A stretch of 64,000 nt of DNA, taken from assembly GCA_014529385.2 (NCBI GenBank), contig CM043944.1, positions 88,138,884 to 88,202,883 on the forward strand, in the 5' to 3' direction. The position numbers and the translations under genes are program-made. Position 1 is the first letter of the stretch; each line of letters starts with the position of its first letter. The notes under the pieces are model-generated. The model was given only the letters and a program-made list of their open reading frames with translations, did no database searches and was not told the origin of the DNA. This document shows, piece after piece, positions 1 to 9,438 of this stretch. Source of the stretch: Adiantum capillus-veneris. Lineage: Eukaryota > Streptophyta > Polypodiopsida > Polypodiales > Pteridaceae.

Positions 1-2045
1 GGGGAAAGTGGGCATCCTTGTTTGACACCAATAGTGCTTGCAAAAAATTCTGAAATTCCATCTCCCATACGTAATCGACATATCACTTTTTGGTAGATGC
101 GAAAGACTGCATGCATAAATTCTCTCGGCACTTGAAGGCTTTGCATACGTCTCCAAAGATTTCCTCGCGGTACCATGTCAAAAGCTTTCTTGAAATCCAC
201 AAAGCAACAATACAACTTTTTTCCTTTCAATCGAGACGCTTCCATAAGAACTCGAAGAGTGACAAGGTGATCAATAGTGCTATGATGCTTTCGAAAACCT
301 GCTTGGCCAAGCGCACGTTTGCCATTCTTTTCAGCCCATTCACTTATCTTCATCTCCATGATACATCCAAATAACTTTTCCATCAAAGAACCAACCATTA
401 TAGTGCGATAGTTGTTCACATTGTTTACATCTCCTCCTTTGTGCAAAGGTTTGATCCAATTTGCACTCCAATCATGAGGCATGCCATACTGAAGTGCAAG
501 GTTAAACATATCGCATATCCAATATCGTGTTTTCTTGCTTGTCCATTTAATCATTTCAGCCTTGACACCTTGAAGGTCACCTGCCTTGCGAGTAGCAAGT
601 TTCTCAAGCGCGCGGCATACATCTTCAATGGTAAAGAAGGGAGACATAAATGGAAGGGAGCTACAACCCTCCATCTTATCAACATTGGGTTGCTCATAGA
701 GGTTCTTACAATGCATATACATATCCTCAAGAGTCAAGTCACCAAAGCTCTCAACGCGCTTGCCTTTTAGATTTTGCCAAAACTTGCCACATGCATGTGC
801 TTTCTCTTGTGCTAAAAGAAGTTGTTTTTCGACTTCCCACCTTCTCCTCTTCTTTTGAACAAGTGCTTTGTATGTGTGTGAACATTCCAAGTAAACTTCC
901 TTGTCTTTGATTGCATCCAATCTTAGCAAGTGTTTTCGGGCTTGACTACATTCCATGTCAAACCATTTCTTCTTGGTGCTACCCTTCTTAGACCTTTTGC
1001 AAGACATGTGTTTCACCGAAAAGCATTCCTTCGCACAAGAGAAAATTACTTCTTTGAAAACTTTCCACTTGCATTCTAATGTTGGGCTCCCTTGACGCTC
1101 TATCATGCTTAACATTTGGTCCACCATATCAGCATATATAAGTGCTCGTTTGAAGTCTAGACGTAGGTACAAATGATTCACATCATGATTGGAGGCTACA
1201 TGCTCGGGCCGTTTACCACACTTGAGGTCAATACATAACATCCTATGATCCGATTCCGGATTCCATTCACCAAGTGTAAAGCTTTGTATGCATTCTAGAG
1301 TGGCTTCTGAGAACAACATATAGTCAATCACGCTAGCACCATTGTGCTTTCTACATGTAAAGTCATTGGTGCCTTGCCATAGAGATACACCATTTGCAAT
1401 GAGCATTCCGGTACTATTGCACATATGTAGAAGTGACTTTCCATAGTGATCCACTTCTTTTGCATCATTAGAACTTCGATTATACATGTATGAGTCATCC
1501 ACTCTTCTTGATACATGCGGCATGTCGACTTGTTGTGTGTCGTGTTGTAACATATTTGTGCGAGCATTCATGTCTCCAAAAACAATGACTTCACCTTGAT
1601 CCTTGTAATGAGCAATGTCTTCCTCTAGTTCAACAAAGGGCTGATCTCTATCCATATTCAAGCGAGCATAAAAGTTGGAGTCATAGTGAGGAATGTAGCA
1701 GCCGGCCACAAACATGACTTGACCATTTGGTGGGCTGATTTTCAGCCATAAGTAGCGTTTATACTTATCTTCTTTGACAATGGAAACATCTTTCAAACCC
1801 TTTTTGGTCATACATGCTACGCCTCCTTGGCCTCTTCGTTGCTTTGCATTTGTGGCCCACATCAAAGAATGTACATCGTATTTGTCAAATCCAAGAATTC
1901 GTTGCGCATCATGCTCCCATGTTTCGACAAGAAGTATCACATCGGAGTCATTGGTAAGCTCATCAATGCCAATTCCTGCATTCCATGGATACCCGTTACA
2001 ATTCCAAAAGCTTATTCGCAAGCGTGAGTTGGTCTCATAGATCAT
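1..2045 (-). CDS. LINE ORF2, endonuclease-reverse transcriptase (partial, runs off left edge)
   Basis: ORF2 of a non-LTR retrotransposon, the protein that nicks the target and copies the element RNA into it. I translated it from ATG 2045 in several long stretches and met no stop to base 1. The N-terminal AP-like endonuclease begins ISFWNCNG and carries GDMNAR (about 1580-1561) and SDHR (about 1245). The reverse transcriptase follows: IMVGSLMEKLF, GQAGFRKHHST, FVDFKKAFD (about 203-177) and GVKQGCPLSP at the edge; the YxDD box lies outside the window. ORF1 ends six bases upstream, as expected of a bicistronic LINE. The RT wording differs from the zf-RVT type LINE remnants at 6.2 and 33.6 kb, so a second clade is present. 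An unbroken frame of at least 681 codons suggests recent activity. Confidence 0.93.
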   Translation of the reverse strand, partial: MIYETNSRLRISFWNCNGYPWNAGIGIDELTNDSDVILLVETWEHDAQRILGFDKYDVHSLMWATNAKQRRGQGGVACMTKKGLKDVSIVKEDKYKRYLWLKISPPNGQVMFVAGCYIPHYDSNFYARLNMDRDQPFVELEEDIAHYKDQGEVIVFGDMNARTNMLQHDTQQVDMPHVSRRVDDSYMYNRSSNDAKEVDHYGKSLLHMCNSTGMLIANGVSLWQGTNDFTCRKHNGASVIDYMLFSEATLECIQSFTLGEWNPESDHRMLCIDLKCGKRPEHVASNHDVNHLYLRLDFKRALIYADMVDQMLSMIERQGSPTLECKWKVFKEVIFSCAKECFSVKHMSCKRSKKGSTKKKWFDMECSQARKHLLRLDAIKDKEVYLECSHTYKALVQKKRRRWEVEKQLLLAQEKAHACGKFWQNLKGKRVESFGDLTLEDMYMHCKNLYEQPNVDKMEGCSSLPFMSPFFTIEDVCRALEKLATRKAGDLQGVKAEMIKWTSKKTRYWICDMFNLALQYGMPHDWSANWIKPLHKGGDVNNVNNYRTIMVGSLMEKLFGCIMEMKISEWAEKNGKRALGQAGFRKHHSTIDHLVTLRVLMEASRLKGKKLYCCFVDFKKAFDMVPRGNLWRRMQSLQVPREFMHAVFRIYQKVICRLRMGDGISEFFASTIGVKQGCPLS

Positions 2046-2051
2046 GTGTCC

Positions 2052-2984
2052 CTATTTGTTGGGTGGACTTGCATCCTCCTCAAGTGACTTTTCTTCTTGA
2101 GATGATACCTTAACCTTCTTGCTTCTTTCCTCGTATGCTTTGCGACGTACATTTTGTTGCATAAGAGTGCGATCCTCATATACATTACAACCCGTTCCTT
2201 TGAGGTAGATCCAACCATTGTCAAGGATGATCTTTCTCTTTACCTCATCAGCCATGGTACATACAATAGGTCTTTCTCCCGAGCGAGGGACTCCTTGTTT
2301 TCCAACTCGATGTGCACCATAAGCCATGATTCCTGACATGCCAAAGTGTGTAGCAAAAAACTCTTCAATAGCAACCGCAAGAGATTGGGGTGTTTCCATG
2401 CTTTCCTCCTTGATTCCACGAATGACGATGTTCTTTGAGCGTTTTTGTCGTTCTTGCAATTCTTGAGTGTCCACATTCTCTACATTCTTTGCTTGGACAA
2501 CGGCTTGCGTGATAGGAGATGTAGAAACCACATTATCCTTACATATATCAGCCCATGATTTGGATGCATTTCTCATCTCACATACATCATGTCGTATTGT
2601 ATCTATCGTTTCCTCTTTCAATACATGATCACTCTCAACTTTGCTCAAGCGCTCTTTCACTACATTCATGTCCACAAGAGAGCGTTTACATTCTTGAACT
2701 TCATTCTCAAGATGCATCAAGCGTGTAGTTTGCATTTCAAGAACCTTCTTGAGGTGCTCATTCTCCACAACAAGAACTCTTAAAGTACCATTCTCCATTG
2801 CAAGTGCGCGCAACTCTTCACCTTGCTTGTTGACGGTTTCTTGTAACGAGATCAAGTAAGCCATGATCATTGCTTCCGTTGTTGTAGACGATGTCGTTGG
2901 ATTAGCATCCAAATTCCTTGGAGATTTTGCATCATTCTCCATGGCGAGTGTGGCTTTTCCACCCTTGCGAGTTTTGTCTGACAT
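2052..2984 (-). CDS. LINE ORF1, coiled-coil plus RRM-like RNA-binding protein
   Basis: Predicted nucleic-acid chaperone that packages LINE RNA. An open frame of about 310 residues from ATG 2984 (MSDKTRKGG); an upstream in-frame TTG at 2993 is less likely as start. Residues of about 50-150 form a heptad-rich coiled coil (LISLQETVNKQGEELRAL and onward). A compact domain follows, starting RSKNIVIRGIKEES and continuing with RPIVCTMADEVKRKIIL and GCNVYEDRT, which resembles the RRM plus C-terminal layout of vertebrate-type L1 ORF1p. No CCHC knuckle is seen, although many plant L1 ORF1 proteins have one. The domain assignment is by eye. ORF2 starts six bases after its stop. Confidence 0.85.
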   Translation of the reverse strand: MSDKTRKGGKATLAMENDAKSPRNLDANPTTSSTTTEAMIMAYLISLQETVNKQGEELRALAMENGTLRVLVVENEHLKKVLEMQTTRLMHLENEVQECKRSLVDMNVVKERLSKVESDHVLKEETIDTIRHDVCEMRNASKSWADICKDNVVSTSPITQAVVQAKNVENVDTQELQERQKRSKNIVIRGIKEESMETPQSLAVAIEEFFATHFGMSGIMAYGAHRVGKQGVPRSGERPIVCTMADEVKRKIILDNGWIYLKGTGCNVYEDRTLMQQNVRRKAYEERSKKVKVSSQEEKSLEEDASPPNK

Positions 2985-3206
2985 TGCCTTCAAGTCGGCA
3001 ACAAAAACGCAAAGTTTTGACAGTTTTTTCAGTTCTGAGATGCTGTTACAGCAAAGCCTTTCATTACACAGAAAAATTCCGTCTTTACATCAATGCGTAG
3101 AGGGCTTCGTGCTCTTCGATTGAGGCTATAGATCACCTAAATCGGAGTTCGGATGAGCAAGTTATGGTCAAAAGAGTGAACTGCTGCCTACTAGGTCAAA
3201 AAACGG

Positions 3207-3207
<1 letters not shown>
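2985..3207 (-). promoter_or_regulatory. Presumed LINE 5' leader
   Basis: About 220 bases separate the ORF1 start from the GT/GA microsatellite. This should hold the LINE 5' untranslated region and internal promoter. No diagnostic motif or target duplication fixes the 5' end, so the right boundary is only the start of the microsatellite. Confidence 0.4.
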
Positions 3208-3262
<55 letters not shown>

Positions 3263-3279
3263 GCCACGGGGGGGGGGGG
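3208..3279. repeat. Compound microsatellite (TG)n(GA)n plus G run
   Basis: About 33 bases of TG, 23 bases of GA, then CCAC and a run of 12 G. It abuts the presumed 5' end of the LINE. Confidence 0.95.
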
Positions 3280-3500
3280 CAAGAGCATTTAAGGTTTTTT
3301 AACCTCAGTGATTACCGATGATGGGGAGGTCTAAAGAGAGACAGAAAGAGGGGGGGCAAGGGAGTATTTAAGGCTTTCTCTCTAACACTTTCTATCTTCA
3401 TTTAATGAAGACCTTCCTTCCACCTCCCAGACAAAAACGTATGGGGATCTCCTCAATGCAAAAACCCCCACGTTCCCCAAGGCAACCCAAATGGGTTTTT

Positions 3501-3560
<60 letters not shown>

Positions 3561-4129
3561 CCTAACCCATCTAGATAAAGTATAAAGAAAGAGGAGAATC
3601 CTAGAAAAGCAAAATAAGAAACCTCTAATAATGTTCTATCTGTGACTCTCCTCCCCCATCGCCGTCTTGCTCTTACTAGCCAGAGGGGCCAAGCTCCTAC
3701 TCTTTCCAAAGCCCTCTTGGATCTAAGCGAAAGAGCAAGGAGAAGATAAGGGTGTGCCATGGCCACAAGCTAGAAATTTTTTTGTGTGCATGAGAGAGGT
3801 CTCCCATGTGCAAAGAAAAAATTGCTCTTTGATGATCGCTTTTTTAGAGGTATGGTGGTAGCAGGGCCAGCCCCTTTGATTTGGGCTCACTCCATGCCCA
3901 CTAAAATAAGTAACACTAGCTACCAATGGTCTATTTGCAACTCTCCTCCCCCATTGCCGTCTTCTCTTACTCTAGCCCTAGGTGTAAGTGCCTTTTCATG
4001 GTGGTGGGAGTATCTTTTAATATATTACCACTGCTTTGGACATAGCAATGTGTAAAGCTTACGTGCCCGTCCCATAAGGGGATGGGAACAGAGGCTTTGA
4101 TAGTGTGCATCACTGGCTTTGTGTCCACT

Positions 4130-4130
<1 letters not shown>
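3280..4130. other. Non-coding stretch with (GA)n at 3504-3560 and a 47-bp direct repeat
   Basis: No gene seen; open frames here are read-through of GA repeats. A direct repeat of about 47 bases occurs at 3635-3681 and again at 3930-3977 (core ACTCTCCTCCCCCAT), with a few differences. Confidence 0.7.

Positions 4131-4188
<58 letters not shown>
4131..4188. repeat. (GA)n microsatellite
   Basis: An uninterrupted AG repeat of 58 bases. Confidence 0.97.
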
Positions 4189-4191
<3 letters not shown>

Positions 4192-4344
4192 TACAATGTT
4201 TGGAAAAAACACTTTGGCAAACAACCAGACATATCATTCACTCCTGCAGGTCGAGATATGTAGAATTTTCCACCCTCAAAATGTATTTTATGAGGAAACT
4301 TTTATAAACTTTGGAGGTGGAATTACGCTAGACAACCGGGACAC

Positions 4345-4522
<178 letters not shown>

Positions 4523-6199
4523 CAATGTGGCCCAACTGTTAGGTACTTACCCTCGATGACCCCACCTTGGCACTATGCCTTTATTGAGCTCACTTCCTAG
4601 TATCCACCAACTTGCTAAGTGCGATGGGGGTACCTACATGATCTTGAACTGAACCTAGATATCCTCTTACTATACGAGTTCCGGTGTCGACCAACTTCCC
4701 ATCTGCAAGTGAAACTATCATTCACATTGTCCATACAATGTCCGACCATTTTCAATTTTAAAAAGAGGGTCTCAAAAATTGAACAAAAATCATTAAAAAT
4801 AAACCAACAACTAAGGTTAGCGGTTGCCACATCCTCGTGACATAGTTAACAATTTCCACGTGCTCGTGACATACCAAGAATAGATCGAGCAAGTCCTCAA
4901 CTTCTAGACTCTATCAAGCACAAAACCCCATGTCTAGCTGCTTCACTACTAAAGTGTAAATGAAATGGAGAGAAAAATCCTCCGAAAATAATGCTCTAAA
5001 TACGCACTAGGTCACTCACCATCTAAGGATCATATTCTCGACAATGACGCCAATGTTAGCAGGTCGCCACGACGGACGTCTGTAGCATAGAGATCTGGCA
5101 CTAACATAATGTCAATACTCAGGGAAATGACTCGGATGGGGCACGTAGACTCTTTGAGATCGTCAATATCAAGGAGTGAAACTTAACAAGCAAACACACC
5201 AACTCAACAAGAAAACCAACACTCAATGATCAGGAAAATTTTCCTATGTCCTTTCTCACAACTCCAAATCAGCGTGCCATTTCGGTACTCGAACGGACTC
5301 GAAATGCAACAAAACCTTAGGAGGAGGTCAAGGACACCTAGGGACACTATCCTAGCAAGTTTGGCAATCCGACAAGGTAACATATTCATGATCCATCATG
5401 AAGAAGGTCCTGAAAACTGCAACAAAAATATCCAGAAAGGTCGCCGTATGGTCTAGGAACATTCTCCTATGGTCAAAACGACTAAAATAATGATTTAAGC
5501 ACTCAAATATGCAATTAAGACTCACATATGTGTAGTCGTGAACCACAACAAAACTGACAATGCTTACACTTAAATGAAAGAGCAAAGAGAGAGGAACACA
5601 ATGCAAGTTTTGTAATTGAAAATTGATTACCCAATCGTTGAGAGAAAAGTTGATTACAAATTGGAGCAGCTCAGTATCTTGAGCGTACGTTTTAGAGCTC
5701 CCTTCTTCTTCTTTAAAGATAAGCCTTCCTTTCACATTAAGGTTATTGACATTTATACCTAGGGCGTTCTAAATGGCCAGTGACTGGTTCACATGGACCT
5801 TTACAATTCTCATGAAAGAATTACAACTCAGGGAATTGACTTGCTATTCTAAAATCAGCATTTACATAGAGTATCACTACACTAGCTTGGCAAAATAATA
5901 GACTACAATTGTGGTGTTTGGCTATGTGTCTAGCTAGGTGGACGCCCACCGTTCGGTCAATCCTCAAACAACTCTAGTGGTTGGGCTACTTCTGGGATAG
6001 AAATAGCAAGGGTTGGAAATCTTTTGACTAGGTGGCAGCCTAGTTTCAACTCAATGGCATTGAAAAACTGCTTCTTAATATAGTGGTAGAAGGCCTGAAC
6101 AATATTTTGATGTTGATCTGTGAATCGACTTCTGAGTGGAAATTTTGGTAATGGCCTTTCAGTAGCCAATTATTTAAACCTCATACCAAGGGAATCTAC
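4523..6199. other. No recognisable gene
   Basis: Only short unrelated frames. No LTR ends, TIRs or RNA gene were recognised. The sequence is moderately AT-rich and is probably old transposon-derived DNA. Confidence 0.5.
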
Positions 6200-6675
6200 C
6201 AAGTGTTAGTACATGAGGCTAACTGGCTCGCCCCTTTGAACAAGCAGCAGAAGAATTAATGGACGGAGGCTAGATGGGTTGAGGCAATGAAAAACATTTG
6301 GAATCCACAATTGCCTCATTTTATGAAGATATTTTTGTGGAAGGTACTGTGGGGATCTTTGGAAATAGGCATCAAGGTTCAAGCACACGTTATCGGGTCC
6401 AACAGATGCTCTGGGTGTATATTGGCTAGCAAAGACCTCACCCACCTTTTCATGGAATGCCCAGCTATTAGAAGCCTAGTAGGAAAGATGTGCAAATGGA
6501 TACAAACAATGTGGAAGATAGGGGTTTCAAGAAGGATTTGTGCCTTGCTGGGAAATAGTTTTGAAGTTTTGCACTTCTAATATGTACTCAAATTGTTAGA
6601 TACTATTTCTTCAGTAATATTTGGAAGTCCAAGATTCGTCGTGTCTTTCATAGTGACCCCTTTGTGGCTAGCTTC
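6200..6675 (+). pseudogene. L1-type LINE remnant, C-terminal zf-RVT region
   Basis: The frame around 6287-6580 reads IWNPQLPHFMKIFLWK, then CSGCILASKDLTHLFMECP and KMCKWIQ. This is the zf-RVT (reverse transcriptase zinc-binding) pattern found at the C terminus of plant L1-type ORF2: IWN..LP.K.KIFLWK, C..C, HLF..CP. Reading continues weakly past the stop at 6580. A second, separate copy of the same family lies at 33618-34206. The fragment ends abruptly at the Helitron piece at 6676 and shows no poly(A). Confidence 0.75.
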
Positions 6676-7699
6676 TTAGAGATTGTTCAAGAATTTAAGG
6701 TGATAATTTATGTGGTGTGTAAACCGCATTGTATCGGACTTCTCATCATGTAGCTCAAATCTATATATCCTCCAAATTTCCTCATGTGTCGATACATAAA
6801 GTGGCTCTAGATAGCTTTTAATCTCATCAAGAACACATTCATCATCTTCTTGAAGTAAAACTGTGACTCTATCATGGCCCTTACACATGTATTTGTAAAG
6901 ATATTTTACAACTATGATAGTTGAGCATATCTCAGCATTGATGTGATCTCTATATCTCAATGAGAGAAGTGGATTATTAGCACAACCCATCAATTCTCCA
7001 ACTCGTTTTAATAGCACATAATTTCTATTATCTCGCCGCATCTATGTTGGATATCCATCACCATCAGTGCAAGTTTATGCACAAAACTTGCATGGATATT
7101 TGAACCTACACTTCCTTATACCATGCATGTTGCATTTTGATTCTAAATACCACATGGACCGTGAATGTTCCATTAGGTTATAACATTGTGCAAATTAGGA
7201 AACTTGTCTTTGTTTGGTATCTCAGCACAAACCATTTTATCATAGTGAAAAACATCAGTTGGCTTGTCCTCAAATGCAAGTATTAACAAAATGTGAGCAC
7301 ATGAGGAAGTCCTCTTTTTTTGAAATTCTATGATTCTGGCCTATCCAATGACATCTCCAAAAATAGAAACATGTGTAAGCAAATGCATCAAGTCAACGTA
7401 TGATAAGAGACTAGCATTGTCAAATCAAGACAATCAAAATCAGTTTTCCATTGCAATAAGGCATCATCAATCTCTTTTCAACGTGGATTTATGTGAAAGT
7501 TATAAACAGTTTTGGCCTCCCTTGCTTGCGTACAATTTCCATGGCATCTTGATAGAGCTAATACATATTCCATGGACCACCCACAAAAAATGAAGGCAAA
7601 ACATTCCTTTGTCTAACATTAATGCCTCTCACTCCTTCCACCCCATCCCTAGGTGCCACATGTCCGCAAGGCCTTGATAAGCATCCACATGAAGTTCCC
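6676..7699 (-). pseudogene. Helitron Rep/helicase-like fragment, C-proximal half of a split copy
   Basis: Rolling-circle transposase remnant. On the minus strand, from 7699 downward, it reads HVDAYQGLAD, LPSFFVGGPWNMY, LYQDAMEIVRKQGRPKLF, FITFT, DKMVCAEIPNKDKFPNL, then YLYKYMCKGHDR, DEIKSYLEP and EEIWRIYRFELH. These follow the Helitron helicase-like domain in order (YQDAM.IVR.GKPDLFITFT, AEIPD, KYL.KY..KGHDR). Stops and frameshifts occur, as at the TAG after WNMY. The N-terminal half lies 30 kb away at 37487-38560; the retroelement block sits exactly between residues R and E of the reconstructed frame. The zinc and helicase C-terminal parts are missing to the left. Confidence 0.85.
7695..7699. 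repeat. Target-site duplication TTCCC (left) of outer Ty3/gypsy element
   Basis: Matches TTCCC at 37482-37486. Removing one copy and everything between restores an open Helitron frame. Confidence 0.9.
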
Positions 7700-9425
7700 T
7701 GTCATAAATTTTAATATCTAACCAGCCCAAATGATTTTCTCATATTAAAATAATCATTTAATGTGGGAGAATAAATGAGAACAAGGGTTAAGATATAGAC
7801 ATGTGCTTATAGGTCTATCTCAACATGGGGCCAATGGTAAAGGGGCCCAAATGAGAGATGTTCTATCAAAGAGCAATACTAACCAATGGAGCATAAGACC
7901 TTGGGGTTAGCTTCATTGAACACCTCCAATAATTACTGTAAAAGTACTTTGAACTTAGGTAAGTTAGGGCTGAGCTTGAGGTGGGAACCCGGCCCAAGCT
8001 TAAGGCGCTTGAGGTGCTTGTTGTGCTTGATGACTAAGGTGCTTGAGGTGCTTGTCATGCTTGATGACTAAGGTGCTTGAGGTGCCTGACGAGTGAGATG
8101 CTTGAAGTGCTTGATGATTGATATGCTTGAGGTGCTTGTCATGCTTGATATGTTAGGGCTGTACTTGAGGTGAGAACCCAGCCCAAGCTTGAGGGGCTTA
8201 AGGGCCAAGATTGTGGTGAGAACTAGGCCCAAGGTTGAGGGGCTTGAGGTGGCACAAAAGTCAAAGTTAATCCCTACAAGGAGAGGGAGAGCCCTACAAG
8301 AGGGGGGATGAGAGAGAACACACACACACTCACACAAGGCATTCTTGGTACAAAGAAAGAAAAAGGGACACTTGTCAAGTTCCTCCTCATGTTGCCCTCA
8401 TGGTGTGCCTGAAGCCTATTGGTTGGCCACCCAAGGGGTCCAATGAAATTAGAAGATTTCATTAATTGTTTTTACATCTATCAAGTCCTCTCTCTCAAAG
8501 GGGAAAGGGGGACACTTTCCCCAAGGCTACCCTTGTTACTTGATTTACCTCCTGCTTGTGATTGGCTAGGCCTGGAGAGGTCCAATGAGCTTCAAGCATG
8601 AGCTAGAAGGGGGGGTCGACCAAGGAAGCTAGGGGCTTTCTTTGGGGGTATACTCTCCCACACACACTCACACACACTCTCATTGTCTGAAGTGAAAATT
8701 GCAAGAGCTCCCTTTCCTTCTCCAAGTAAGTAGAGAGGTTGAGAGCCTACACCAACACTCTTGGCTATGGAGTGAAAATCCAACCAAGAGCCATGCTTCA
8801 ATGCTTGATCTTGCCATCTTCTCCATCTTAATTCTATGCTATTATGTATGCTAGCAAGAAGAGTGATGATAAGTGAGGAACTAATTCTTTCTCCTATGAA
8901 ATGTTTCTTCTTCCTCTTCCCTACCCTCATTCCCTGCTAGCTCTCTCCACCTTCGAAGGTGTTTGAGGTCTTGGGATTGAGGCTTGGGATAGTCAATGAT
9001 TTCCTCCAAGTTTATAATATGCTCGTGATACATGAATATTTCCATGTTCATTGCATCACCTAGGTCACAAGGAACACAAAGATTTTATTGTAACAAGTCT
9101 TTCTTGATGGGAGAAATCATAATACAAATGCTTATTGGAGGGGGGAACGGCTCCACATAAATCTGGTCCTCAACTGTTGTCATGCTATCTAAGTTCTCTC
9201 TCTTGCAAAAGTATTGTTCATGCCAAGTTGACTAAATGCTACGTTTATGTTTCTACCATCAATTATGTTCACCCACTATGCTCACAAAAGTAATTTCACA
9301 AAAGTAATCTCTCTAATTTCCACTACTCTCAAGTTATGTTCACCCACTATGCTCACAAAGTAATTTCACAAAAGTACTCTCTCTAATTTGCACTACTCTC
9401 AAGTTATTAGGCCAATTACATTACA
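7700..9425 (+). repeat. 5' LTR of outer Ty3/gypsy element (A)
   Basis: A long LTR of 1726 bases beginning TG and ending CA, one base before the primer-binding site. Its U3 holds a degenerate minisatellite (about 7970-8260). Related LTRs occur at 35849-37481 (+), 31657-33100 (-), 15460-15839 (-, partial) and in 33097-35569 (+, partial). Short open frames inside it are not genes. Confidence 0.9.
7970..8260 (+). repeat. U3 minisatellite, TGAGGTGCTTG motif
   Basis: Imperfect tandem units with the core TTGAGGTGCTTG and GCTTGATGACTAAGG. Also present in the right LTR (about 36130-36390) but absent from the LTR of element B, marking two LTR subfamilies. Confidence 0.75.
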
Positions 9426-9426
9426 C

Positions 9427-9438
9427 TGGTATCAGAGC
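9427..9438 (+). promoter_or_regulatory. Primer-binding site, initiator-Met tRNA
   Basis: TGGTATCAGAGC, complementary to the 3' end of plant initiator-Met tRNA, one base after the LTR end. It primes minus-strand cDNA synthesis. Confidence 0.92.

Noticed and set aside
5040-5130. GACGCCAATGTTAGC text suggestive of a primer site or LTR edge
   Set aside because: No matching LTR, duplication or coding sequence nearby.
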